From the NCBI GenBank assembly GCA_963920525.1, contig OY986438.1, positions 215,760,896 through 215,824,895 of the forward strand: 64,000 nt of DNA, in the 5' to 3' direction. Positions 1-10,439 of this stretch are shown in pieces. Numbering within the stretch: position 1 is the stretch's first letter; every line of letters starts with the position of its first letter. A model generated the notes under the pieces. The model saw only the letters and a program-made list of their open reading frames with translations. It searched no databases and was not told the DNA's origin. Source of the DNA: Dichetophora obliterata. Taxonomy: Eukaryota > Arthropoda > Insecta > Diptera > Sciomyzidae. Made by a program: the position numbers and the translations under genes.

Positions 1-111
1 GAATTTCACACCGTATTTACACCAATCTACTTATTTCTTTTTCCAACATGAATCAGTTCTAGCAGCTTGCAAGTTACTTGATTGTAGTAACTTGTAATTG
101 TATACATTGTA

Positions 112-1351
112 AAGGGTGTTTTTTTATAGAGTGATACAAGTTTAAATCATAATAAAACATAGTAATATATTTTTAATATCAATAACGGGTTTTATTGGAT
201 AGAAAATTTTATGACATTAATATTTAAATATGATTTCGGCCATGTGGCCGCCACGGTTGGTGCGTACAAGGCGCAATCTGGAACACCAATTTTCACAAAC
301 TTTTCGCAGCATTTGCGGCCGTATCTCGCCGATAATTCTTCGAATGTTGATTTCCAGGTATTCAATTGTTTGTGGTTTATCGACGTAGACAAGTGACTTT
401 ACATAACCCAAGAGAAAATAATCCAATGGGGTTATCACATGATCTTGGGGGCCAATTAATTGGGCCAATTAATTATTTTTTCGTCAAAAGTTTCCTTGAG
501 TAAATCAATTGTAGCGCCCGCTGTGTTGGATGTGGCTCCGTCCTGTTGGAACCACATATCAGCAAGGTTAATGCCAGCTAATTGAGGTAAGAAAAAACTT
601 CGAATCATGTTCCTGTACCGTTCACCATTGACAGTAACATTCTGACCATCATCGTTTTTGAAGACATATGGGCCAATGACTCCGCCAGCCCATAAAGCGC
701 AGCAAACAGTAATTTTCTGTGGATGTAATGGTGTTTTGACAAAAGCTTGTGGATTCTCGTCACTCCAAATACGACAATTCTGTTTGTTTACGTACCCATT
801 CAACCAAAAATGGGCTTCATCGGAAAATAAAATTTTCCATGACGACGATGGTCGTTTGGCTTTAATTCCTGCACAAGTTGAATCTTGAAAGGTTTTAAGC
901 CAAGCTCTTTTCGTAAAATCTTCCATAAAGTGGAAGGACACAACCCCAGTTGCTAGGAACGGCGACGAATTGATTGATTAGGATCATCTTCAATGCTTCC
1001 TGTACAGCGGCTACAGATTCTTCAGTGCGCACTGTTCGGCGTCTCACGGGATGCACATTATCAGTAACAGTTAATGTGGTCCGAAAACGATCTATTGTTC
1101 TTCGAATTAGCAGATCTGAAGGACGATTATGTACGCCATAAAATGGACGAAGTGCACGATAAGTTTGACGAACAGAACCATTATTTTGATTAAAAATTTC
1201 CACAATTTGCACGCGTTGCTCTGGTGTAAGTCGATCCATAAAAAAATGTCAAAGTAAACTAAACAAAAAGCAACTATCAGCTGTTAAATGGGTGGTCAAA
1301 TAAAGCAGTGATGCCAACTCAAAGTTGTATCACTCTATAAAAAACACCCTT
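112..1351 (-). mobile_element. mariner-like DNA transposon, decayed
   Basis: The two ends are inverted repeats of about 27 bp. The left one starts AAGGGTGTTTTTTT and reaches GATACAA near 139; the right one (1325-1351) is its reverse complement apart from one T of run length. TA dinucleotides at 110-111 and 1352-1353 form the target-site duplication expected of Tc1/mariner elements. The length of about 1.24 kb and the single minus-strand transposase fit a mariner-like element. The TIRs are well preserved although the gene is broken, so the copy could still be moved in trans, but it cannot encode its own transposase. Confidence 0.9.
217..1239 (-). pseudogene. mariner-like transposase pseudogene
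   Basis: The gene reads leftward from ATG at 1239 and begins MDRLTPEQRVQIVEIF, the usual start of an N-terminal helix-turn-helix DNA-binding domain in this family. Catalytic-domain landmarks follow: SDEAHFWLNG (first Asp), WFQQDGAT (second Asp) and ITPLDYFLLGYVKS (third Asp), so this is a DDxD mariner-type enzyme. It ends in the usual basic tail near EIIFKY. The reading frame changes near 895-941 and again near 456-470, and part of the linker before SDEAHF appears to be missing. The roughly 1,020-nt span matches a transposase of about 340 residues, but at least two frameshifts make it non-functional. Confidence 0.88.
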
Positions 1352-1353
1352 TA

Positions 1354-2207
1354 TATGAAATGGTACATGCATATTAAATGGGTTTTGGGTTTCATGCATT
1401 ATCTTAACATATTCCAAAATCTCCCTGCAAGGCTTGATTCCGAATCCTGGTTTAATATAAGCACGTGACGCCTAAAAAAGTCCAGAACATTCTCAAAATT
1501 GGTGGGCAAGCTAAATAACGTGAATTTTAAGAAGTATATAGTTCCAAATATAGTTTGTTCCAAATCGATTTTCCTATTTGCGTTTGTCATAAGAACTTTT
1601 AACTATAACAAATTCTAACGTAAAATCGTTTGCTTAATATGATATAAGATTTTTTCAAAAATTAGCCCTCGATCCAAAATGGGCCTACTCTATTAATTTC
1701 CCAATTTTTTTCTTTCACATTTGAATAAGAAGCTTTAATCTCGCCTAGATCGCTGCAAATTTCTTAAACTTTAATGCTGTAGAATTGTTTGTCATTTTAT
1801 TAATTTTAAGAAAAATTTAAAAAAAAATCCAAATTGGATCATCTTTATGATAGAAAAACAAGACGACTTTTTAGAAGTCATTAATTTTTTTATAAATCTT
1901 ATTTACTTTGTCTTCTGCTTTTGCAATGGCTTTAAAACATAAATTTGCTTATCGTCAAAGCTTATATCCGTTATTGAATTAAATGCACCTTGCTATCTGT
2001 TGCTTTCTGTAGGAATAACTTCGTAATATCTTTCATTACATTCGTAGTATTTACTAAAAAATTCATTCGTAGGATGACCGTAGTCATTATTCGTAGAAAG
2101 TACGAAGTTTTGAGTTTAAAAAATTTACTACTGTAATTGTTCAGACTTTGTTTGTCAAACAATTACCGAATATAAGGAAATGTGTGATTGCAAGGTGGCT
2201 ATAGCCT
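1354..2207. other. AT-rich intergenic DNA
   Basis: I see no gene, no convincing repeat pair and no RNA signature here. Short open frames on either strand lack any recognisable motif. Confidence 0.5.
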
Positions 2208-2278
2208 ACTGGAAGAGTACGTGGCCCATAAGCTAAAAAAACCGCGGCTCAAATCCCATCTGAACAGACGGTTTTTTT
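2208..2278 (+). repeat. tRNA-like sequence (SINE head or tRNA-Met pseudogene)
   Basis: The sequence TAGCCTACTGGAAGAG resembles a pol III A box. GGCTCAAATCCC about 45 nt downstream resembles a B box. Between them, GGCCCATAAGC looks like a degraded CAT anticodon arm, and a T-run (TTTTTTT, about 2270) follows as a possible pol III terminator. The acceptor stem does not pair well, so a functional tRNA is unlikely. A tRNA-derived SINE or a retro-pseudogene are the alternatives. Confidence 0.45.
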
Positions 2279-2480
2279 CGTAACTAGGTATTAGGATCAT
2301 TCGTAAATATACATTTGTTTTTGTACGAATACGAATAAAATATTCGAAATGTGAAACTTACGAATAGAATTCATAGAAAAAAATTTTTAGTTTAAGAATA
2401 CGTATTGAAAAGGGCCTGTGATGTGACACAAGGATAAATTAAATGGTATCGTAATTTTTTAGGCCATGCTCATATTCCGT

Positions 2481-2764
2481 GCCATGTATTTGTAAATAGT
2501 ACGTTGTACTCGTTGCTGCAGGCCAGTTGCTGCGTTCATATTACGCGTTTTTGTCGCGATTGCGACACCGCTCTCGTTTTTTTCGCAAATGCGGCTGACA
2601 AATACTCAATTTTGCATGTTTTTAAATGCAAAATTCAGTAATTTTCAGCCTTGTTTTCGAAAAAAATGTGAGAGCGGTGTCTCAATCGCGACAAAAACGC
2701 GTAATATGAACGCAGCAACTGGCCTGCAGCAACGAGTACAACGTACTATTTACAAATACATGGC
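2481..2764. repeat. Palindromic foldback element
   Basis: Two arms of about 95 bp (2481-2575 and 2670-2764) are nearly perfect reverse complements, starting GCCATGTATTTGTAAAT and ending with its complement. Only a mismatch or so is visible, for example within the TTGCGACACC segment. A 94-bp spacer separates them. There is no coding capacity. The arms are GC-richer than the surroundings, and no clear target-site duplication is visible, so the superfamily is not assigned. Confidence 0.85.
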
Positions 2765-4029
2765 TTAGCTCAGCTTTATTTATAAATTAATATTTTATTG
2801 CATGCGAACTGTCAAATTAAATAAGTGTAAAAATATGAAATGGAATGACGAATGGAAGAAAATATGACTTTAATAATCTTGTACAAGCTAAATAAACTTT
2901 CATGAGATGAAGGGCCCACCTAAATATCATAGCATGAAATCTGGATATCATGAAATTCAGTTTGACAATTCGCATGCAATTAAATATTGTAAGTGTAGAC
3001 ACTGTGTAATGTAGATATCATCATATGAAGTCAAATATTCCGTAAGTTACAAAAAATTCAAAATTGACTTCTTGATTGATTATGATGAATCTTATTACAT
3101 GCAATAACAATAGAGTTCAGCTACTACAGCTTTTTCACACTTTCTCCGCAATAGATCATTTTAAGAACCAATCCAAATATCATTGAAATATCTCAAAGAT
3201 ATCGATAGAAGTGGTCCAAAAAAACCAAAAGGGAGAAAAATTTACCCACCATAATATGGGTTGGGCTCAGGGACAACACAAGACATAACAACTAACCATG
3301 CGTTTACATAGATCTTATCCTTCATTAGTTTTCAATCTACTTTTGAGTTGACCTTTCGACAAGTTAACATCAAACACGTTACAGTTGTTAACAAAGGTAC
3401 TCATGCGATTTAATGGAGCAGTTAACTTATAATTTGTTCTACTAAATGGTAAATAAATCAAGTTGTTAGAGTTTCTACTACTTCTAATTACAATAAATGT
3501 TTCGCAAAATTTGTAACATGTAACACTTCTACAACTAAAAATGACGTTTTTATCAACAAAGTTCTAAAAGTCCTAAGTTTAAGCGCAACTAAAAATTTAG
3601 AAAGCTTTTTGCTTCTCTCTCAATTTTTTTAATTTAAACGTACGGCTTGTTTGATTTTATATGAAGATATATAACAAATTTTCACTGCCAAGGGGGGGCG
3701 CTGCACCCCCCTGTGGACGTCATGAGGGTACCCTTACAGGAATAATTATATAGACTAGTGATTGCCCCGCGAAAATCAGGTCTGTTGATATAAGCTTTAG
3801 GGATCTTATAATTATGACTGGTTTGAATAAATTTTTGATGTACTCATTTTAAGAGTCTAGAGCGTGGTTTCTTGTTACCTATCTAATTTTAGAAACTTTT
3901 CATGAATGAATATAAAATTCACCTCATATTGCTATTTGATAGTGAAAACACTTTAAACTATTGCACAGCAGCAACTACATGGCTTCATTCAGGGTTTACC
4001 AAAACTACTTCTGACAAATATTTAGTCCA
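2765..4029. other. Gene-free AT-rich stretch
   Basis: No gene is supported. The one oddity is a G/C-run segment near 3690-3740 (seven Gs, then GCGCTGCA, then six Cs), which may be the edge of a decayed transposon. The rest is low-complexity AT-rich sequence. Confidence 0.45.
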
Positions 4030-4305
4030 ATCACTGAGTCCCGTCGTAGTACAAAATCGTAGAATCTACGAAAAAGGCATCACTAAGTTCATTCGTAGCG
4101 TCATTCGTAGATTTTTAAAGTAATTTTTTGCGTCGTGTTTTGGCTATCGAAGAAAATTTTTAAATAAAATTCGGAAGGAACAATCGCTTTTTCTGTATGA
4201 ATTTATATTAAAATTTTCTCCGACAACTAAAGCACGTCGTAGCAAATTACTTCAAAAATTTTACGAATGGCGCGACAATATCGTACTACGACGGGACTCA
4301 GTGAT
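4030..4305. repeat. Foldback/MITE with TIR ATCACTGAGTCCCGTCGTAG
   Basis: The left end (4030-4053) reads ATCACTGAGTCCCGTCGTAG followed by TAC, and the right end (4282-4305) is its reverse complement. The inner flanks also match in inverted orientation, with repeated CGTAG and CGAATG motifs. The element is about 276 bp and non-coding. No target-site duplication could be fixed. Confidence 0.8.
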
Positions 4306-4726
4306 AGGGCTGATTATTCAGTTGACGTACGATTCACTTTGATTTCTCTTTGATGAGTACTCTTTTGTTAAATGATCATAGCGACTAAGTGTTTTTCATC
4401 AATCTTGATTAGTTTTCGTTTAAAGCTTGCTCTCCTCATATAAACTAAGTTGTGTTTTTCACCCATGTAATTTTTCTCTTTACGAAGTTTTTGCAATGAT
4501 ACAAACACAATCCCTCAATGCAATTTAATTTTGTATTCGCTGATAAAGGCTCCATCCATATGGGGCTTATTTCACAAAAATATCACATGGCTCGCCAGAA
4601 CCATGACCCCTAGAGGTGCCAAATATAAAATCAGGTTATATTAATTTTTTATACCTAACAATTCTGTTCAAAATACCCATTCATATTTGTAAATGTCCTC
4701 CAACAAAAACACAAAAACAAAATAAT

Positions 4727-4949
4727 GGGGGTATTCACGATTCAGTGCACTTGCCAGTGCAGTTGAAGACTTGTGCAGTTAGGTTTTCGTGCACACACTA
4801 CCATAACTATTTTAAAGCTGTCAAAATTTTCAAGTTTAAGGCAATAGTAGAAAAGCACTTGTGCAGATTTTTGACGTACGTGTATTTTGGTTTATTAAAG
4901 TGCACAAGTCCTCAACTGCACAGGCAAGTGCACTGAATCGTGAATACCC
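4727..4949. repeat. Foldback/MITE with TIR GGGTATTCACGATTCAGTGC
   Basis: Arms of about 50 bp at 4727-4776 and 4900-4949 are inverted copies: GGGTATTCACGATTCAGTGC on the left, its complement ending in GAATACCC on the right. Only a few mismatches are seen. TAATG lies next to both ends and may be a target duplication. No coding capacity. Confidence 0.8.
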
Positions 4950-5252
4950 GTAATGTAAAAATAGTTCAAGTCTGAGAGGAGTCAAATGTATGAGAAGAGT
5001 TAAATGTATTTTTTTGTTATTTCCAACATTTCAACTACGTAAACCTTTATCTAACACTTTCGTCTTGCTACTATTTTTTCCTATTATTTTTTCACAGCCA
5101 AACTTTCATTTAAAACCACCAATCCTGTATCTGTCACCCAAAAATTAAATTTTTGCTCAAAGTTTATTCTCAAAATATGTTCCATCTTTCTTCAAATAAA
5201 AACTGAATACGTTTAAAAAAATCGTGCGAACATTTGTACAAATGTATTATTC

Positions 5253-5471
5253 AGGCAGGTTCTGCATTTCATTTTCGAGTGAAATTAAATCGTAATTGAA
5301 TGCGATATTCGGTGGTCTATATATAACTTTTTTCGTTTTGTATTTATTTATTTATTTAATTTATTAATATAATTAATAGTTTTACAAAAAAGTGTTTTTT
5401 AGACCACTAAATCAAATTAAATTATGATTCAATTTCACTTTCACTCGGAAAGTGAAATGCAGAACCTGCCT
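5253..5471. repeat. Foldback/MITE with TIR AGGCAGGTTCTGCATTTC
   Basis: The left end AGGCAGGTTCTGCATTTC (5253) is matched by its complement GAAATGCAGAACCTGCCT ending at 5471. The arms extend inward through related GTGAAATT and AATTTCAC segments and an inner GGTGGTCTA/TAGACCACT pair. About 219 bp, non-coding. It abuts a Helitron fragment on its right. Confidence 0.8.
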
Positions 5472-5481
5472 TTTAGTTTTC

Positions 5482-5744
5482 AATCATATTGTGCAGCCAG
5501 ACCTTTCATACGGTTTCTCTTTCACCATTTTACCTCTTCTCAGCCCTGAGATCCTCTATTAAAAATAATAATATTAACTTTCAACGTTAATATTTCAGGT
5601 CAGGGGCCATCAATTTAAAATCAAACATGATTCAGCACACCTATGGTGCAGTACCTTCCGAATGATATACGTTTCATTGCCCTTATTCTAAAATAAATAT
5701 TAAAAACTGTACAACATTCGATGTTTGGGTATTAATATATAAGA
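5482..5744 (-). mobile_element. Helitron 5'-terminal fragment
   Basis: This segment is homologous to the 5' parts of the two larger Helitron copies at 14880 and 29876. Read on the minus strand it starts TCTTATATATTAATA near 5744, then runs through AATAAGGGCAATG and the AATATTAACGTTGAAAG block. It stops near 5482, next to the foldback element. Only the 5' quarter remains, so it is a truncated relic. No gene is present. Confidence 0.7.
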
Positions 5745-5771
5745 AATCTGTTGATTAATAAAAGGTATAAT

Positions 5772-6768
5772 TCAAGAATAGCGACAACTCTCTTTTTTTA
5801 ATATTTTTTGTTGGATTATACGGATTTTAACCTCCTAAATCCAAATCAGTACGCTTGCTATTATTTTAGAAGTTATAGGCCTCCAAAGTTGCAAAAATGG
5901 CCTACAAATCTTGCTGTTTTTTTAGTGTTCCGCATAAGGCTTATCAAAAGAAAGGTAATGCGAGTACCTATTCAACGAGGTATCAAACATGAAAATCCAT
6001 TCATACAGTCATGTGAAAATAAATAGGGACACCAATACTTTTATATTTGAATCTGCATGAATTATATACAAGGTGCCGCAGATATAGCATTAATTCCCGC
6101 GGCGAGTATAACACTTTATGGAGTTTCCTCCCACATTTGCTGTAATCGTCAAAATTTAAAATCTCTGTTTTTCATGTTAAAATACCTTAATCAACAGTTC
6201 TTTTCTAAATTCTAACTTTGGATGATATCAGCTCCTCGTTTGATAATCTCAAAATTATAGCTCCGCTGTAGCACATGACACGAAAATGGTTGATATATAG
6301 ATGTACTCGCCTTATCAAGAGGAACCACCACCCGAGGGAATAAATGCTATATCTGGGGCACCTTGTATATAATTCATGCAGATTCAAATATAAAAATATA
6401 GGTGTCCCTACTTATTTTCACATGACTGTAACTTAAGACATACCTATTCTTATATTTACAATTTGTCTGAAAAAATTGTTGTTTCCCTTTTTGTAGTTGT
6501 AGCACTACACTAAAAATGTTTATATCTTTAAAAGTTATGAATGGACTTTCATGTTCGATACCTTGTTGAATCGATACTTTAATTACCTTTCTATACCCAT
6601 AAAAAGTAGTTTTATTGAAAAATTTTAAAAATAGCAAGATTTGCTGGCCTATAACTTCTAAACCAATTGCGAGCAGCCTGCAATTTTTTTCAGAATTGGA
6701 TTTAGGGGCCAAATCCACATAATCTGCAAAAAAAAAATAAAATTAGAGTTGTCGCTATTCTTGAAATG
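5772..6768. repeat. 1-kb palindromic foldback element
   Basis: TTCAAGAATAGCGACAACTC at 5772 is repeated inverted as GAGTTGTCGCTATTCTTGAA ending at 6768. The arms match for several hundred bases (roughly 5772-6125 and 6325-6768). They contain inverted copies of GGGACACC, GAATCTGCATGAATTATA and a GGTGCC-CAGATATAGCATT block, which may be a smaller nested MITE. The open frames at 5808-6026 and 6374-6718 are simply the two arms read in opposite directions and show no protein motif. Confidence 0.82.
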
Positions 6769-7249
6769 TTCCGAATAAAATTTCAGAAACTATTCCTTTG
6801 CCTACAGTCATGCTAGAAGCTCCAGGGGCCCTACTCTGTATTGCGATGCGTAAATCAATGCATTGCGAAAATGAAACGCACGTGGTTATCTCATCACAGA
6901 GTACCGAATACCCTATTTTGCGATATTTTTGTTTTAACACAGCTACATCAATAACTCAGATCTGTTTTAAGTCGACTTCAAATATTCTAAAACGCGTTAT
7001 TATTTTTAATATATGATAATCTAATTGATTACTAATCGTAAACGCAATTTAAGTTATGGTTGAAATATCTTTTAATTTAAACATCACGTGTCAACCTCAT
7101 AAGCAAACAATTTTCCTAAAAACTGTTCACTTATAAAAGTATGGACATTTTCATATACTTGTAATGATCATTTGTTTAAACTATCATGAAAACGGCATTG
7201 GATTAAGCGATTCCAAAGATTTATCTCCTTCCTTTTGCATTATCAAATC
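6769..7249. other. Intergenic DNA, nothing recognised
   Basis: No gene, RNA or repeat pair is evident. Short overlapping frames on both strands near 6755-7016 lack motifs. Confidence 0.4.
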
Positions 7250-7895
7250 TTTGGCATAAGTGCAGTTTACAGCCCACGCGTAAGTAATTCTTTTCGTTTT
7301 TATTAAACGTATTTTAGAATCCTTAGTTCAAAAATAAAATGTCGGTCTCTAATGGCTTAGGAGATAGTTTCAAAATTCAGTGCAAATTATGAAGTGTGCG
7401 GAATAAAGCCCAAAATAAAAAATTAAATATAGCCGAAAATTAAAAAAAAATTATCAGCCCAATTCTGAATAATTTTTCCCGGGAAATCGGAAAAGGCAGT
7501 TTTAAGAAAACAAAGACTGTAGGTATCGTTGTTTTAATTTTAAGACTAAAGTTTAAAAGCATTCTGGAAATTTTTAATGCCGATTTGTTCATCAACCGTC
7601 AATATTCATGAATTAAAAAAAATCTTTATCTGCTATCTTAAAAATGAAAACTCCCTTTACCAATTCCCCTTGAAAAATTATTCAGAATTGGGCTGTATAT
7701 GAAATCCTATTATATAAACGAAAATTTTATCCAGAAATACAGTAGACAGCGAAGCCAGTGTTGGACTTACTGAGGTTTTATCTCCTAAACCATTGGAGAC
7801 TGACATTTTATTTTTAGATTTTAGTAGAGGCCCAAATACGTTTAATAAAAATAAGAAAAAGTTATTTCCGCATGGGCCGTAAACTCCAACTATTC
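7250..7895. repeat. Foldback element enclosing a smaller one
   Basis: The outer arms (about 7250-7370 and 7780-7895) match in inverted orientation, for example CGTTTTTATTAAACGTATTT against AAATACGTTTAATAAAAATA, and CAAAAATAAAATGTCGGTCT against its complement. Between them lies a second inverted pair starting CAGCCCAATTCTGAATAATT. Non-coding. Confidence 0.75.
7455..7694. repeat. Inner MITE with TIR CAGCCCAATTCTGAATAATT
   Basis: The left end is near 7455 and its exact reverse complement (AATTATTCAGAATTGGGCTG) ends at 7694. The inner flank TTTTTCCCGGGAAAT has a weaker counterpart at the right arm. The 240-bp non-coding element sits inside the loop of the larger foldback, so it probably inserted after that one. 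Confidence 0.7.
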
Positions 7896-8145
7896 CAAAT
7901 CTTTAAACAGACTGTGCTTAAAAATTTTTAAAAATTATGAGAATTATTGATGCGTAGTTGCCAACAAATAAAAAAAAATACTTACGAAAACTCAACATTC
8001 GTGTACAAACATCCACCACGATGAAAGCGCCATCTTAGAGCAAATCAATAAACTACTACGGTATTTGTCTTCACTAAATAAAAAATTAACACTACTTTAC
8101 GATTCATCTATTGTCTATATTTTAGAAATCTTAAAAACAAACGCT

Positions 8146-8948
8146 TTATTCAGCTTTCTTGGTCTTTTTTGCTTGGACAGGCTTTTGAGACCTCATGACA
8201 GCAGATGCCCGGCGAACGGCAGCCTGAAAAAGAAAATACAATTCATAAAAAACTCTTCAATACACACAATGTAGAAGTATTGAAAAGACGACATCAGTCA
8301 AACTTTTCAACACTGCTCTTCAGCGATCTTGGTTAGTAGTTTTAAATAAATATGAATCATCATGTCCAAGACCAATATTTACATAAAAATAAACTGTAAC
8401 TCACTTGAGTCAAATCTTTGCGATATTTAGCACCAGTCAACAAATTTCTCAGCTTCTTGAGAGACCTACGTGGGCCAGCCTTCATGTTAACACGCACGGT
8501 GTTCTTTGCAGGACGCTGAGCATACTTTGCCTTCTTCAAAACAACCGTGAATCCTTTCTTATCAGCAGCGGGAACGATACCAACAGTCTTTTTGTGCACA
8601 ACACCACTGTAGCGGTACGAACTAGTGTTAGTCAAGTTGTTGGGTTCCTGGGAAGATAGAAAACAGGCTGCAATTAGTATGGAAAAAATTAAGAATATAA
8701 TATATACCGAAACAATATTACTCATGGAGAAAAGTTGAATCAGTTATAGAGAAGTTACTATCACGTGGTGGTCAACTATCATTGTGAATTAAGACATCAT
8801 AGAATCAACTTTTCCCCCCTGCACGCAGGCAATGTATGCAAATTGTCATACTTACAGTGCTGAATGGTTTCTTCACATTCTCCTTCTTCAACAAGAAGGC
8901 GTTGTTGTTGCGGATGATTAACCAGTTAAGATGCGACGAAGAGGCCAT
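8146..8948 (-). CDS. RpL28: 60S ribosomal protein L28 (three coding exons)
   Basis: RpL28 is a structural protein of the large cytoplasmic ribosomal subunit. The coding exons on the minus strand are 8856-8948 (31 codons, starting [20 protein letters not shown]), 8405-8647 (81 codons, with [13 protein letters not shown] and [15 protein letters not shown]) and 8146-8223 (25 codons plus stop, ending QAKKTKKAE). All junctions are phase 0 with GT..AG ends: donors GTAAG and GTGAGT, acceptors TTCCCAG and TTTTTCAG. Joined length is 137 residues, close to the usual size of eukaryotic L28 proteins. The start codon is the first ATG of a conserved N-terminus, shortly after a probable 3' splice site. The stop codon overlaps an AATAAA (complement of 8145-8150), so the 3' UTR should be very short. 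It looks intact and functional, with higher GC than its surroundings. Confidence 0.95.
8286..8370 (-). ncRNA. Candidate C/D box snoRNA in RpL28 intron 3
   Basis: On the minus strand, box C ATGATGA (complement of 8357-8363 region) is followed by a CTGA that can serve as D' near 8320, a TGTTGA that can serve as C', and a CTGA box D at 8294-8297. The flanking bases GACA and TGTC pair as a terminal stem. Spacing (about 75-80 nt) and position inside a ribosomal protein intron fit guide snoRNAs for rRNA 2'-O-methylation. The guide targets were not determined. Confidence 0.5.
8727..8817 (-). ncRNA. Candidate C/D box snoRNA in RpL28 intron 2
   Basis: On the minus strand, AAAAGTTGA and TCAACTTTT form a 9-bp terminal stem around a C-like box ATGATGT (8794-8800) and a perfect box D CTGA (8740-8743). 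The interval is about 85 nt. The last base of box C departs from the consensus, and internal C'/D' boxes are poor, so this is weaker than a textbook example. The long closing stem inside an intron is what makes it worth listing. Confidence 0.42.
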
Positions 8949-9034
8949 CTCAGAGAGTCTGTCGGACATTTGAACAAAACAAATATCGATTAGTTCATAT
9001 TAAGACTTGTATACAAATAATAAGTTTTTAGTAT

Positions 9035-9101
9035 TTCTTCAGTCTTGGGTGATGAATATAGTCTTCAAGAACTCTTCCGCCAATTCATTCATCATAATTA
9101 A
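9035..9101 (-). ncRNA. Possible C/D box snoRNA in RpL28 intron 1
   Basis: A perfect box C ATGATGA (complement of 9089-9095) and a box D CTGA (9039-9042) lie about 50 nt apart on the minus strand in the 5' UTR intron. The terminal stem is weak and AT-only. It may be a short C/D RNA or chance. Confidence 0.3.
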
Positions 9102-9327
9102 ATTTTGCAACAGTAAGACTCCGCTAGTGTGACTGAGGCAACACGTGTAAAATGTTATAATCTTCGTTTCACTAAATATTTACCGACAACAATGTTCACC
9201 ACTGCATTAACCATGGTATTGATATTATAATTCAATGCTGAACAGATTCTGTTAGTATTCAGCCACCGGAGAGATAAAATTTACACATCTTAGCTGAACA
9301 AATTTACTAGAAGAAATAGACTCTCAC

Positions 9328-9359
9328 CTTTTAGATTTGACTGCGATGACGAAAAAGAA
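9328..9359 (-). other. RpL28: RpL28 5' UTR exon with TOP-like start
   Basis: Upstream of the first coding exon, the minus strand carries a pyrimidine tract (TTCTTTTTCGTC) near 9359. It is followed about 30 nt later by AAAAG and a consensus donor GTGAGAG (exon end 9328). The matching acceptor is CCGACAG, ending at 8959, and it leaves 10 nt of 5' UTR (8949-8958) before ATG. Short 5' UTR exons beginning with a TOP tract are typical of ribosomal protein genes and place them under growth-linked translational control. The transcription start is inferred. Confidence 0.6.
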
Positions 9360-9492
9360 CAGGAAACATCATGGCTGCAACACGGCCGCATTTCACAACG
9401 AACTTGGCTGCATTTCACGAAATGGGAAGTGTTTCAAAAATTTGCTTTTACGTTCTTGTGCTTTCTTAAGCAATCGCTAGGGGGCGAGTGTA
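9360..9492 (-). promoter_or_regulatory. Probable RpL28 promoter region
   Basis: This sequence lies immediately upstream of the TOP-like start and is GC-richer than the surroundings. It contains GCATTTCACAACG and GCATTTCACGAAA as near-duplicates. There is no TATA box at the expected distance, which fits ribosomal protein promoters in flies. Assignment is by position only. Confidence 0.4.
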
Positions 9493-10338
9493 AAGGGCTG
9501 TTCACATTGCAAATCGCTCATCAAATCGATCATCAACTGATTTGACAAATGATTTGACCAACATAATTTGTACCCTGCTGGACAGCTGTAACAAGTTTAA
9601 ATACACAACTAAACAAAATTTGGTCTTCACCAACACACTCTTACGTTGTCATTCCATGGGAAACAAGGAAAGCTTAATGTGTTCATATGTCTTGCTCTTT
9701 TGCGGCCAAAAAATAAACTCTAGTAAAAACATAACCATGCGACACAAAGCGGTGAAGTCTGATGGCTAAAATTAAGTAAAAATAGTGAATAAGAAATTTA
9801 AAGAGTTTTCTTTGCAGATTAACGAATTGAATAATGATGAAGACTTGTGACAAATTGTTTCTAAAACAAGCAACCGTTGCTGGCGAAAAGCAGTGTCATT
9901 GCTGTTTATGTACTATTGCTGTTATGTGCTATTTATGCTGTCTTATTATAATTGATTGTTGTTTTAAATTGTATTTTTTATAATCTGGCTAGAGGGACAT
10001 TATTTTAATAAACCAATAATACGAAATATACAAAAAATTAGTTAAGAAATTTGCTTACAGCAGGATAGCGCCTGAACATATCGTGGTGGGGGGAGAATAG
10101 CGCAGAACTGAATTTATAATGGGTCAGAGTAGTGAAGCTATGTATTTTTCCTATAGATAAAACAATGGTGGCAGAAAGGGATGCCAGATCACACGAATGA
10201 GAATCAGAGATGCAAACCTTGAGACATTTTGACGAGTGTGAACACTTATCAAATCGTTGGTCAAATCGATTGATGAAAAAAAAATTTTTTGATTTTTCTG
10301 CTGCTTTGACGAACGATTTGACCAATATGAACAACACT
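9493..10338. repeat. Degenerate inverted-repeat element
   Basis: TGTTCACATTGCAAATCG near 9501 corresponds in inverted orientation to CGATTTGACCAATATGAACA ending near 10333. Several GATTTGACCAA-like motifs lie near both ends, as subterminal repeats often do. The interior has no transposase. It behaves like an old MITE or a deletion derivative. Confidence 0.5.
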
Positions 10339-10439
10339 CGTTAAATTGAGTAGTACGATTTTGTCAATTCAAAAAAGTTTTCAACCTGAGCACATCGCGG
10401 CAAAGGAGAGAGCGGACGAAAATAGTAACAAAATCATGG

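Noticed and set aside
192..396. Short open frames on both strands overlapping the mariner element
   Set aside because: They are shadows of the transposase relic in other frames.
5808..6718. Open frames of 72 and 114 codons
   Set aside because: They are the two arms of one palindrome read in opposite directions, with no protein motif.
8405..8659. 84-codon plus-strand frame
   Set aside because: Exactly antisense to RpL28 coding exon and explained by it.
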